Shown: positions 14,963-22,964 of the stretch, piece after piece | Layout of the letters: the number at the start of each line of letters is the position of its first letter | Position numbering within the stretch: position 1 is the first letter of the stretch | Source of the DNA: JBFMFE01 sp040752295 | GTDB lineage: Bacteria; UBP15; UBA6099; JBFMBQ01 | Assembly: GCA_040752295.1 (NCBI GenBank) | Contig: JBFMFE010000057.1 | Coordinates: 1-28,757, forward strand | Length of the DNA stretch: 28,757 nucleotides | Direction of reading: 5' to 3' | The notes under the pieces: generated by a model | Database searches by the model: none | Seen by the model: only the letters and a program-made list of their open reading frames with translations | Told to the model about the DNA's origin: nothing | Made by a program: the position numbers and the translations under genes

Positions 14963-15188
14963 CCCTCACCACCACTATCGCCATTTCGGGGCACACGACC
15001 TGGCAGACGGCGCACCCGGTGCACCTCTGCCGGACGCCGTTGACCGCTGCGGGGAAATAACCTCTGGTATTGAGTTTCTTCGAGACGCCGATCTGTTTTT
15101 CGGGACAGAACTCAACGCAGGCGCAGCAGCCCTTGCACTCTTCGGCGTTGATTGTTATGTGCGCCCTTTTTCTCTCCTTCGCCTTCAT
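14955..15188 (-). CDS. 2[4Fe-4S] ferredoxin (delta) subunit
   Basis: A 77-aa ferredoxin with two complete CxxCxxCxxxCP clusters: C18, C21, C24, C28 and C56, C59, C62, C66. An extra cysteine sits at 22. It carries electrons from the TPP enzyme to soluble ferredoxin. It is the first gene of the operon and overlaps the alpha gene. ATG 15188 (MKAKERKRAHIT) gives a normal delta-subunit length; an in-frame ATG at 15248 would add 20 residues without ribosome-site support. Confidence 0.93.
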   Translation of the reverse strand: MKAKERKRAHITINAEECKGCCACVEFCPEKQIGVSKKLNTRGYFPAAVNGVRQRCTGCAVCQVVCPEMAIVVVRDG

Positions 15189-15348
15189 CCCGTGATGCGT
15201 TTCCTCTCTCCACGTCCCGCAGAACCCTACCACGGACGCCGAATTCATGTCAATTAAGCGGCGGGGTCCCGGCACCTCGCGCGCCCGCTGCCGCCGGTCG
15301 CTGCAACCCGGATTGTCCGTGAAGCGCGAATTATCCGGGTTCAAAGCT

Positions 15349-15376
15349 ATTTTAAGAACGGGACTGCCATATTCAA
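15349..15376 (-). promoter_or_regulatory. Candidate promoter for the ferredoxin-oxidoreductase operon
   Basis: Minus strand: TTGAAT (15371-15376), 16-base spacer, TAAAAT (15349-15354). It would give a leader of about 150 bases before ATG 15188. Confidence 0.4.
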
Positions 15377-15401
15377 TGCGAAAGACGCCCGTAGAGGATG
15401 A

Positions 15402-15430
15402 TTGAAAAAACCGCGTCGTGCGTGTAATAT
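15402..15430 (+). promoter_or_regulatory. Promoter for the flavin-reductase operon
   Basis: Plus strand: TTGAAA (15402-15407), exactly 17 bases, TAATAT (15425-15430). The leader to ATG 15465 would be about 28 bases and includes the AAGGGAG ribosome site. It shares the divergent region with the oxidoreductase operon promoter. Confidence 0.6.
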
Positions 15431-15464
15431 TTTGTGGTTCTCCGCTGAAAGAAGGGAGTTCCGG

Positions 15465-17444
15465 ATGAAATACGGTCATCTTTTTTCGCCGATCACGATG
15501 CGCGGAAGGGAAATCAGGAACCGCATCGTGATGACGGCGCACCTGACGCACTACGCGGAAGGCAACCTGCTGAGCGACCGCCACGAGGCGTATTACCGCG
15601 AGCGCGCGAGGGGCGGGGTCGGGATGATAATCATGGAGGCTATGGCGGTGCACCCGACGGCGCACCAGTTCAGGGAGATCGTGTTCGGCTGGCGCCCGGA
15701 ACTGGTGGAACGCTACAGGCGGATTGCGGATGGAGTGCACGAGTTCGGCGGCGCCGTCCTGACGCAGTTGTGGCACAGCGGGCATCATTGCTCCGGCATA
15801 AACTCGCGCCTGCCGGTGTGGGCGCCTTCACCACTGCCGGACGTGTGGTTCAGGGAGATGCCCAAGGAAATGGACCCGGACGAGATAAGTGAGCTTGTCG
15901 AATCGTTCGGCAGGTGCGCCGCGCTGGCACGGGAGGGCGGGCTGGACGGCGTAGAGATAAACGGCGCGCACAGTTACATGGTGGCGCAGTTCCTGTCGCC
16001 TCTCGCAAACAAGAGAAAGGACGGGTACGGAGGAAGCCTCGACAACCGGATGCGCTTTCCGCTGGAGGTGCTGGGTGAAGTGCGGAGAAACCTGGGGGAC
16101 GACCTGATCCTGGGGATTCGCCTGAGCGCGGACGAGCTGATGGAAGGCGGCATGGGGCTGGAGGACATGAAGAAGGTGGCGGTGAAGCTTGAGGAGTCGG
16201 GTCTGGTGGACTTCATCAACGTGAGCATAGGGGTGTACCAGAACCTTTTCATTGTGATGCCCTCTTTCTCCGTTCCGCCGGGGTACCAGGTGGACTCCGC
16301 GAGGGAGATCAAATCGGTTCTCCGGAAAACACCCGTTGTGGCGGTGGGCAGGATCAAGACGGCGCGCATGGCGGACGAGCTGATCCGCGAGGGCGCGGCG
16401 GACATGGTCGCGATGACGCGTGCGACGATATGCGACCCGTTTCTGCCCTCGAAGGCGACGGAAGGGCGCGAGGACGAGATCATACCCTGCAACGGGTGCA
16501 ACCAGGCGTGCGTTCAGAGGACGGCGAACCAGCAGCCGATCACCTGCATACTGAATCCGTCGGTCGGGCGGGAGCGGGAACTGGGTGCGGGGACGGTTCG
16601 GCGCGCGTCCGGGCGGAAGAGGGTGGTGGTTGCGGGCGGCGGCGTGGCGGGGTGCGAGGCGGCTCTCGTGTGCGCCCTGCGAGGGCACGACGTGACGCTG
16701 TTCGAGAAAAGGGACCGCCTCGGCGGGCAGGTGAACCTCATCGCGAAAACGCCGTTCCGCTCGGAGTTCGGTGAGGTGGTCGAATACTACCGGACCATGC
16801 TGGGGAAATCGGGCGTCAGAGTCGAGCTTAACAGCGAGGTTGACGCCGGCGGCGTGATGGCGATGAAACCCGACGCCGTGGTTGTCGCGACGGGTTCCGT
16901 GCCGGGGAAAACCGGTTTCAGCCCCTTCCTTCCGCACGTGGAGTATCTGCCGGGGCACGATCTGGATTGCGTGCTGAGCGTTGACGAGGTTCTGGAGGAA
17001 AGGAAACCCTGGGGGCGCCGTGTAGTGATCTACGACGAGGAGGGCGCACAGAAAGCCCCCGCCGTGTGCGAGTTCCTTCTGGAACGGGGATGCGGGAGCG
17101 TGGAGATCGTCACGACGCTGCCGCTCGTGAGCTATCTTCTCATCCTGAACCTCGATTTCTGGTTCTTCTATCCGCGCCTCCTCACGAAGGGCGCGGTGTT
17201 CACTCCTTTCACCGTCGTCAACGAGATAAAACCGGGGGGGGTCGTGACCACGAACGCGGTCACGGGCGAGAGGCGGGACGTGCCGTGCGACACCGTCGTC
17301 CTGATCACCGGGCGGAAGCCGGACGACGGTCTGTACCACGCGCTGCGCGGACGGGTCGAGACGCACCGCGCCGGCGACTGCCTCGCGCCGAGGAGCATCG
17401 AGCAGGCGGTCGAGGAGGGCAACAGGGTCGGAAGGCAAATCTGA
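15465..17444 (+). CDS. FadH-like NADH:flavin oxidoreductase (FMN, 4Fe-4S, FAD)
   Basis: A 659-aa multidomain reductase: old-yellow-enzyme TIM barrel (about 1-335), a 4Fe-4S site (C342, C345, C349, C361), and a C-terminal FAD/NAD(P)H region (VVVAGGGVAGCEAAL, 387-401; VATGSVPGKTG; CDTVVLITGRKPDDG). The cysteine spacing 3-4-12 is that of 2,4-dienoyl-CoA reductase and trimethylamine dehydrogenase relatives. Barrel motifs QLWHSGHH (101-108) and LANKRKDGYGGSLDNR are present, and Y171 fits the dienoyl-CoA reductase tyrosine; the partner histidine expected near 255-260 is not seen (IGVYQN). ATG 15465 has AAGGGAG six bases upstream. It probably reduces an enoyl- or enone-type substrate; the substrate is unknown. 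Confidence 0.88.
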   Translation: MKYGHLFSPITMRGREIRNRIVMTAHLTHYAEGNLLSDRHEAYYRERARGGVGMIIMEAMAVHPTAHQFREIVFGWRPELVERYRRIADGVHEFGGAVLTQLWHSGHHCSGINSRLPVWAPSPLPDVWFREMPKEMDPDEISELVESFGRCAALAREGGLDGVEINGAHSYMVAQFLSPLANKRKDGYGGSLDNRMRFPLEVLGEVRRNLGDDLILGIRLSADELMEGGMGLEDMKKVAVKLEESGLVDFINVSIGVYQNLFIVMPSFSVPPGYQVDSAREIKSVLRKTPVVAVGRIKTARMADELIREGAADMVAMTRATICDPFLPSKATEGREDEIIPCNGCNQACVQRTANQQPITCILNPSVGRERELGAGTVRRASGRKRVVVAGGGVAGCEAALVCALRGHDVTLFEKRDRLGGQVNLIAKTPFRSEFGEVVEYYRTMLGKSGVRVELNSEVDAGGVMAMKPDAVVVATGSVPGKTGFSPFLPHVEYLPGHDLDCVLSVDEVLEERKPWGRRVVIYDEEGAQKAPAVCEFLLERGCGSVEIVTTLPLVSYLLILNLDFWFFYPRLLTKGAVFTPFTVVNEIKPGGVVTTNAVTGERRDVPCDTVVLITGRKPDDGLYHALRGRVETHRAGDCLAPRSIEQAVEEGNRVGRQI

Positions 17445-17550
17445 ACGCGGAAGCGGCGGACGGCGGCGCCGGCGGCGGGAGCCGCGCGCCGGAACGCAAA
17501 CTTCCGGAAGAACCGCCGGGAGCTGGCGGAATGAAAGCGGAGGGTCGCAA

Positions 17551-17772
17551 ATGAAACTCGTCTCCACCATCGGGATTTACGAAATGAAGCTCAGATCGGT
17601 CGAGGTGGTGCGCGGAAACCGGCTGATGATCAGGGGAAAGATGGGAATATGGGAGTCGAAGATATATTATGATTACAACGACATCATCGGGGCGCTGAAG
17701 CTGTTTATGAAGCCGAGCGTGCTCCTGTTTCTTTTTCTCATGCCGTTCAGGATGCTGTTCGGGAGGAGGTAA
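17551..17772 (+). CDS. Small tail-anchored protein, 73 aa
   Basis: A small protein with GGAGG seven bases before ATG 17551. Residues 1-45 look like a soluble beta-rich head (LRSVEVVRGNRLMIRGKMG, then IYYDYNDIIG); residues about 52-68 are one hydrophobic segment followed by GRR, so it should be anchored by its C-terminus with the head in the cytoplasm. The stop is two bases before the next ATG, and the next gene's ribosome site overlaps this gene's end, so the two are coupled. No homologue is recognised. Confidence 0.72.
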   Translation: MKLVSTIGIYEMKLRSVEVVRGNRLMIRGKMGIWESKIYYDYNDIIGALKLFMKPSVLLFLFLMPFRMLFGRR

Positions 17773-17774
17773 TC

Positions 17775-19028
17775 ATGCACACGCTTTCGCTGGCGGTTCA
17801 CAAGTACGTTTACGAAAGGCTGAACGTTCAAAAGAAGGTCGAACACTGGCGCAAGAGATGGCACCTGATGGCGACCGCCCTCATCGAGGACGGGGAATTC
17901 TCGAAAAGAGTCCCGACAGAGGAATTCATGGCGATGGGCGAGAAGAGTTTCAACAGTTACACCTACACCCGGTTCCTCGATTTGGTGGAGCGCTACGGGC
18001 TGATAACCGGCGGGCGCGCGGACTGCGTGGAAGGGGTGAACCTCGCGACGATATGGACTACCTTTTATCATCTCCCCGAGGACATCCTCACGCTCGCCCC
18101 GGAAAAATTGTGGGTGCGCAAGTACGACTGCACCGCCGGCTGGACTATCCCGCCGTTCTGCCCGTGGTGCCAGGCGATGAAGAGCGCGATACTGAGGGTT
18201 ATAAACCCGGAGTTGAGGTTCGTGTGGACCATGGCGGGAGGGCTGGGGCACAGGTGCGGCGGCGGGTCGGTGTCGGAGGGCTATTACGTCCTCGGCGACC
18301 CGGGAAAGACCGGCGAAGGCGAGAAGCTCACGACCGCGCACACTTTCGAGCCTGAATATCTCGCGTATTACGATTTCTTTCAGAGGGAATTCGGGTTCAG
18401 GCGCGAGCCTCATCCCGAGGCTCACCGCGACGGGAGCGCGCGCCACACGCCGCTTGAACGCGTGCGGCGGTTCGTGACGGACATCGCATCGGACGACCGG
18501 CTCGACCTCGAGGAATTCGTCCTCAACTCCCTCTGCATGCAGGTTTCCCTGTTCGACGCGATCCGCGGGCGCCTCGGCGAGGACGAGGCGATCAGGGTGT
18601 ACAAGCGCGCGGCGGGGAATTTCTGGACGGCGAGGCTGGCTGAAATCATAAAGGACGTCCCCCTGATGCAAGGGGAGAAAGCCGACTGCGTGGAAGCGTC
18701 GCACCTGTTCTTCATCGAGAGCCATTTCAACGGCGAGCCGGAGGAGCGGGTCGAGATGGAGGAGAAGCGGGTGACGACGCGCAAGTTCCACTGCAAGTGG
18801 TCCGGTTTTCAGCCGCCCATGTGCGACCAGTGCCGCAGCATGAGAAGCGCGGGGCTGAGACTCATCAATCCCGCCTTGAGTTTCCGTTATACAAAGTGCA
18901 TGGGGCTTGGGGATGATTTCTGCGAGGGCGTGTACGAGACGGGCGGCTCCGACGCCGAATGCATTCTGAAGCGAAGGTTTCCCGGCATGGACGAAAAATT
19001 CAAGCCCGTTGACGTAACGATTTTGTAG
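17775..19028 (+). CDS. Tandemly duplicated cysteine-patterned protein, ATC-hydrolase-like
   Basis: A 417-aa protein made of two homologous halves about 221 residues apart. Each half has ADCVE, then a KY/FDC- or KFHC-type strand, a PPxC..C motif, INP.L.F, and a GLG..CxG ending: C84, C119, C129, C132, C161 in the first, C305, C340, C350, C353, C383 in the second, with spacings equal to within one residue. The last segment (KCMGLGDDFCEGVYE) resembles the C-terminus of the L-2-amino-thiazoline-4-carboxylate hydrolase-like family. No signal or TM segment is seen. It is the third gene of the reductase operon. It may bind metal or act as a thiol enzyme; this is inferred from the cysteines only. Confidence 0.6.
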   Translation: MHTLSLAVHKYVYERLNVQKKVEHWRKRWHLMATALIEDGEFSKRVPTEEFMAMGEKSFNSYTYTRFLDLVERYGLITGGRADCVEGVNLATIWTTFYHLPEDILTLAPEKLWVRKYDCTAGWTIPPFCPWCQAMKSAILRVINPELRFVWTMAGGLGHRCGGGSVSEGYYVLGDPGKTGEGEKLTTAHTFEPEYLAYYDFFQREFGFRREPHPEAHRDGSARHTPLERVRRFVTDIASDDRLDLEEFVLNSLCMQVSLFDAIRGRLGEDEAIRVYKRAAGNFWTARLAEIIKDVPLMQGEKADCVEASHLFFIESHFNGEPEERVEMEEKRVTTRKFHCKWSGFQPPMCDQCRSMRSAGLRLINPALSFRYTKCMGLGDDFCEGVYETGGSDAECILKRRFPGMDEKFKPVDVTIL

Positions 19029-19042
19029 GCGGGCTTCCCGCC
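19028..19042 (+). terminator. GC hairpin at the operon end
   Basis: GGCGGG, CTT loop, CCCGCC begins on the last base of the stop codon. It lacks a T-run, so termination is uncertain. Confidence 0.4.
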
Positions 19043-19151
19043 TCCGCGGCGCCGGGTTTTAACTGCCCGCTCCGCTGGAGGAGCGCGGCTGTCCGGGCTG
19101 TGGACGTAAGGGTTCGCGCACGGGGCTGATCATTCCGCAGGTTTCGATCCT

Positions 19152-19181
19152 GCGCCGGATATTCGGGTTGCAACCCGGCGC
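19152..19181. terminator. Hairpin in convergent gap
   Basis: GCGCCGG (19152-19158) pairs with CCGGCGC (19175-19181); between them is a perfect palindrome CGGGTTGCAACCCG (19164-19177) that overlaps the right arm, so two alternative hairpins exist. It lies between the ends of two convergent genes and could serve both, though no T-run follows on either strand. Confidence 0.35.
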
Positions 19182-19215
19182 GGCGGGCGAAGCCTCCGCC
19201 TTCCTGCGGGCTGCG

Positions 19216-20844
19216 TCATTGGTATATGACCACCACGTCGTATGCCTCGAGGAGCGGAATCTCCACCCTCAACGCGCCGTTTTCGTAAGAGTATTCCGGG
19301 TGAAGGGGTTCTTTAAAATCCGGCGAGAGAATTTTCACGTCCGACGGTTTTCCGCGCAACGGCGCCTTCACGGTGAAATTCTCCTGGGGCACGATACTTC
19401 CGTGGTTGTAATTGTGATTGATGAGATGAACGACCTTTCCCGGAGGGTCGTTCAATTCGGCGAGAGACACCGAGATACCGGGTCCCGAAGTCCTGACACC
19501 GGTTCCGAACACCCTGATTTCGCCCTGGTTTCTATAAACATCACCGCTCTCGTGGTAAAAGGATGCCTGTCTGATGATCTCGTCGAGCGTGCCGTTTTCG
19601 CCGGCGTCCCCCGGCGGTCCGGATACCGGAAAGGCGAATATACCCCCGGCGGCGTACATTTCCGCTCCGTATATCCTCATCCAGTTTATTTTGTCTTCCG
19701 CGGAAAGCGTCTTGAAGGGGATTCCCATCGGTCCCCAGTCGTGAAAAAACACCACGGGGACGTTTCCCGCGAGGGCTTTTCCGTCTTCGACGAGCGTTTT
19801 CCACTTCATGATCAGCGGCACGCCCGCGTCCATACGGCCGTCTTTCAACGTCCAGTCAATCCACAGGTTGTTTGTCTGGTAGTCCACGTACTTGTTGTTT
19901 CCGTTCGCCGTTATATAAATTTTCCTTCCCTTCGAGGCCGCGTATTCCCTCAGCCTTTTCGTCAGGTACCTCCACGCGCGCTCGCTCCTGTCGGAGGAGT
20001 AGCTTCCGCCGGGGTCGCGCGGGGTGTAGCCGGTTACGAATCCCCACTCGGCGGCAAGAGGATTCTCCGGCGATTGCGGCGTTTCAAGGAACCCGAACCG
20101 CCTCAGGTATTCCCTGTATTCGAACGTCTTCATCGTTCCGTCGGGACAGATTGCGCCGTCTTCGAGGGGCACGTTGAATACGGTTCCCCACCTTTTATCA
20201 TCCGCCTTCCAGCCTCTTCCCACCGCGTATTTTTCGAGGAGGTAACGGGCGAAACCCTCGATTCCGTAATCGTCGTAGCCCTCGTGCGCGGAATAGGCGC
20301 CGTGGACTTCGTCCATGAAGATCGTGTCTATGCCGGCGTCTATCTGTTTGAAGGCGAAAGAAAGAACGTAGTCCAGGTACGCTTTGTTTTCGAGCGACCC
20401 GTGGTGGTAATTCGTCTCTTCCATCCCGAGCGCGAAGTAAAGTTTTCTCGCGGGGTCGTACGTGACGAGGTCGTAGAAGCGCTCGTCGGAGATGCCGTTC
20501 TCGCCCCTGTAGATGGAGGAGACCGTCACTCCGCCGCCGAAAAGAGCGCCGTTCCTGTGCGCTTCCTCAACCGCCCACCCGTTGTATTCGAACTCGTTCG
20601 CCCATTTGAACCATGCCCTTACCCACACGTGGGACTTGACGCTCGAGGCGAGTTCCACGCCGTGTTTTTCGTTCGCGTACTCGTTCACGGTGAAGACGGT
20701 GGCGTTCCTTATGTCGCTGACCGGGCTGCATTGTGACTGATTCGCGCGGAAGAGGATGATCCAAAAAACCGCGAGTAGAAAAGAAGCGCGGCGGAAAATG
20801 TTTTCCGGCAACTTCGCTTCACGGAGGCGGGAAAACGGCGGCAT
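19216..20844 (-). CDS. Secreted glycoside-hydrolase-like TIM-barrel protein
   Basis: A 542-aa exported protein from ATG 20844; in-frame ATGs at 20883 and 20982 are alternatives, and none has a good ribosome site. A hydrophobic signal segment (FLLAVFWIILF) follows a basic n-region. The body reads like a TIM barrel: VWVRAWFKWANEFEYNGW, ALFGGGVTVSSIYRG, then GIDTIFMDEVHGAYS with acidic residues at a strand end (candidate catalytic), IYITANGNNKYVDYQ and NVPVVFFHDWGPMG. The C-terminal about 100 residues look like a beta-sandwich (SVSLAELNDPPGKVVHLIN, ALRVEIPLLEAYDVVVIY), as in many glycosidases. Exact GH family is not recognised. It is divergent from the antiporter gene. Confidence 0.6.
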   Translation of the reverse strand: MPPFSRLREAKLPENIFRRASFLLAVFWIILFRANQSQCSPVSDIRNATVFTVNEYANEKHGVELASSVKSHVWVRAWFKWANEFEYNGWAVEEAHRNGALFGGGVTVSSIYRGENGISDERFYDLVTYDPARKLYFALGMEETNYHHGSLENKAYLDYVLSFAFKQIDAGIDTIFMDEVHGAYSAHEGYDDYGIEGFARYLLEKYAVGRGWKADDKRWGTVFNVPLEDGAICPDGTMKTFEYREYLRRFGFLETPQSPENPLAAEWGFVTGYTPRDPGGSYSSDRSERAWRYLTKRLREYAASKGRKIYITANGNNKYVDYQTNNLWIDWTLKDGRMDAGVPLIMKWKTLVEDGKALAGNVPVVFFHDWGPMGIPFKTLSAEDKINWMRIYGAEMYAAGGIFAFPVSGPPGDAGENGTLDEIIRQASFYHESGDVYRNQGEIRVFGTGVRTSGPGISVSLAELNDPPGKVVHLINHNYNHGSIVPQENFTVKAPLRGKPSDVKILSPDFKEPLHPEYSYENGALRVEIPLLEAYDVVVIYQ

Positions 20845-20889
20845 CGGCGTAAACGGCGGATGGATACCGACCTGCGCTCTCATCCGGAT

Positions 20890-20895
20890 ATTATA
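20890..20895 (-). promoter_or_regulatory. TATAAT box before the glycosidase-like gene
   Basis: Perfect -10 hexamer on the minus strand; no convincing -35. A transcript from it would begin almost on the ATG at 20883 or give a 39-base leader to ATG 20844. Confidence 0.3.
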
Positions 20896-21004
20896 ACGGA
20901 TCCTGCGTAATTGCTGCGTTAAACGCGCTCTCACTTTGACGTTCGGCGCTTCTCTGCCGCAGAGCTGGAGGGGGACGCGCATACCCCGTTGATGCCTCCG
21001 TGTG

Positions 21005-21010
21005 TATAAT
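21005..21010 (+). promoter_or_regulatory. TATAAT box before the antiporter gene
   Basis: Perfect -10 hexamer on the plus strand, about 43 bases before ATG 21054; no convincing -35. Confidence 0.3.
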
Positions 21011-21053
21011 ACCGGCTTGCAGGGTTTTTATTACGGGTTCCGTCTGGACAGAG

Positions 21054-22964
21054 ATGAAAGAAGTTTCGCTTCACCCGCTTCTTCTCGTAACCCTTCTCGC
21101 TTTCGGCGTTCCGATCCTTCTCAGCCGCCTGCGGGCGGTGAGGATACCGGTCGTCGTGGGCGAAATAGTCTGCGGGATAATCGTCGGCGGAAGCGGGCTG
21201 AACCTGATACAGGAAAACCAGTGGCTCGATTTTCTTTCTCTCCTGGGTTTTGCGTATCTCATGTTTCTCGCCGGCGCGGAGATAGATTTTTCGATGTTGT
21301 CTCCGAGGGGGATGGAGACCAGGTACGGCGCTTCCCGGGTCTCGTTCGCGGCGCTGGCGGCGGGGGTCTTCGCGCTCACGCTCCTCCTCTCGACGGCGGG
21401 GATGCTCGCGCTGCGGAGGTACGGTCTCGGGGGAAACGTCCTTTTCATGGGGCTGCTGCTTTCGACCACCTCCGTGGGAATAGTGGTCCCGGTCTTGAAG
21501 GAGACCGGCGAAAACGACATGCCCCTCGGACAGGCGATCCTTCTCTCCGCCGTTGTTGCGGATTTCGCAACGATGGTTCTGATAACTGTCGCGGTGATCT
21601 ATTTTGTCCGCGGGTTCCAGGTCGAGATGGGCGCGGTTTTCGTCCTTCTGCTGGCGTTCGCGGCACTCTACGCGCTCGGTTCCCGCATCACCGGGCTTGC
21701 GGGCGTGAGGAGGGTTTTCCAAGAACTGGCGCACGCTGCGTCGCAGTTGAAGGTGCGCACAGCTTTCGCCCTCATGCTGCTTTTCGTAGTGGTGGCGCAG
21801 CAGGTCGGCTCGGAGATGATACTCGGCGCCTTTCTTGCCGGGGCGATCTTTTCCCTTATGTTCAGGGGGGAAAGCTGGGACGTGGAACTGAAGCTGGACG
21901 CGATCGGCTACGGGTTCTTCATACCGATATTCTTCATCATGGTGGGCGTTGATTTCGATCTGCGCGCCCTCGTCTCTTCGGGCAGCGCGTTGAGGCTTAC
22001 TTCGGCTCTTGTGGGGCTTGCGTTCATGGTGAAGGTGCTGCCGGGTATGCTGCTCGCGCTCCGGTTCCCTCCGGGTTCCGCGCTGCGCGCGGGCGTGCTT
22101 CTCAGCAGCAGGTTGAGCCTGATCATCGCGGCGGCGGAAATAGGGGGGCGCGTCGGGATCATAGACGCTCCGGTGAAGTCCGCCGTCGTGATCGTCGCCC
22201 TCGTGACCTGCTCCGTGTCGCCGGTTGTTTACGCAAGGGGAACGAGGGGGGCGCGCGCGAGGAGAATCACCGTCGTCGTGCTCGGCGCAGGCAAGGTCGG
22301 GCGGCTCCTTGCGCAGAGGCTGCACGAGCGCAGCCACGAAGTGGTGGTGCTTGACGCCGACGAACGGGCTATCGGAAAAGCAAAGGCGCTCGGGCTGGAG
22401 GCCCTCAGGTTCGACGCCGCGACGTGCGACGACGACGAGGCGCTCCGCAGGGCAGGCATACATAGCGCGCGCGTGTTCGTCGCGGTCACCGGGAGCGACA
22501 GGATCAACCTCGAATCGTGCCTCCACGTCAGGAAGCACTTCGGCATTGATCACCTGATCGCCAGGGTGAGCAACCCGAACAACATGAGCACTTTCGTCCA
22601 CAACAACATCCGTCCGATGGACATGGTCAAGTGCTCAGCCGTCGCCATCGAAAACATGATCTACCGCCCGAACGTTTACGATCTCCTCTCCCACGCCACC
22701 ATGGAGATGGAGGTCGTCGAGGTCACCGTCACCTCGGACGCCGTCAGAGGGAAAAAACTGAAGAACCTCACTCTCCCCGGGAACCCGCTTATACTTCTCC
22801 AGAGAAGGGGACATGAAATTTTCGTCCCCCACGGAGAAACGGAAGTCCTGACGGGCGACGTGCTCACGATATTCGTGCCGGTTTCGGCGCTGGACGAAGT
22901 CGTGAAATTCTTCGAACCCGGGGCGGTGTCACAGACGGCGGCAGGGCGCAGGGAGGGAATCTGA
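21054..22964 (+). CDS. KefB-type CPA2 cation:proton antiporter with RCK domain
   Basis: A 636-aa inner-membrane protein. Residues about 1-390 form 12 or so transmembrane helices of the sodium/hydrogen exchanger (CPA2) fold, with GEIVCGIIVGGSGLNLI, FLAGAEIDFSML and VGVDFDLRALVSS. Residues about 403-520 are a TrkA-N/RCK nucleotide-binding domain (VVVLGAGKVGRLLAQRL; VVVLDADERAIGKAKALG; VAVTGSDRINL), and about 550-620 resemble TrkA-C (DAVRGKKLKNL, GDVLTIFVP). This is the arrangement of K+/H+ antiporters gated by NAD(H) or other ligands. ATG 21054 is used because the TATAAT at 21005-21010 would leave no leader for the upstream GTG at 21000. It is first in a plus-strand run. Confidence 0.9.
   Translation: MKEVSLHPLLLVTLLAFGVPILLSRLRAVRIPVVVGEIVCGIIVGGSGLNLIQENQWLDFLSLLGFAYLMFLAGAEIDFSMLSPRGMETRYGASRVSFAALAAGVFALTLLLSTAGMLALRRYGLGGNVLFMGLLLSTTSVGIVVPVLKETGENDMPLGQAILLSAVVADFATMVLITVAVIYFVRGFQVEMGAVFVLLLAFAALYALGSRITGLAGVRRVFQELAHAASQLKVRTAFALMLLFVVVAQQVGSEMILGAFLAGAIFSLMFRGESWDVELKLDAIGYGFFIPIFFIMVGVDFDLRALVSSGSALRLTSALVGLAFMVKVLPGMLLALRFPPGSALRAGVLLSSRLSLIIAAAEIGGRVGIIDAPVKSAVVIVALVTCSVSPVVYARGTRGARARRITVVVLGAGKVGRLLAQRLHERSHEVVVLDADERAIGKAKALGLEALRFDAATCDDDEALRRAGIHSARVFVAVTGSDRINLESCLHVRKHFGIDHLIARVSNPNNMSTFVHNNIRPMDMVKCSAVAIENMIYRPNVYDLLSHATMEMEVVEVTVTSDAVRGKKLKNLTLPGNPLILLQRRGHEIFVPHGETEVLTGDVLTIFVPVSALDEVVKFFEPGAVSQTAAGRREGI

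Noticed and set aside
15828..17570. 580-aa minus-strand frame
   Set aside because: Antisense shadow of the flavin reductase; Arg/His/Pro-rich with no domain motif.
19168..20736. 522-aa plus-strand frame
   Set aside because: Antisense shadow of the glycosidase-like gene.
20931..22601. 556-aa minus-strand frame
   Set aside because: Antisense shadow of the antiporter; charged low-complexity sequence.
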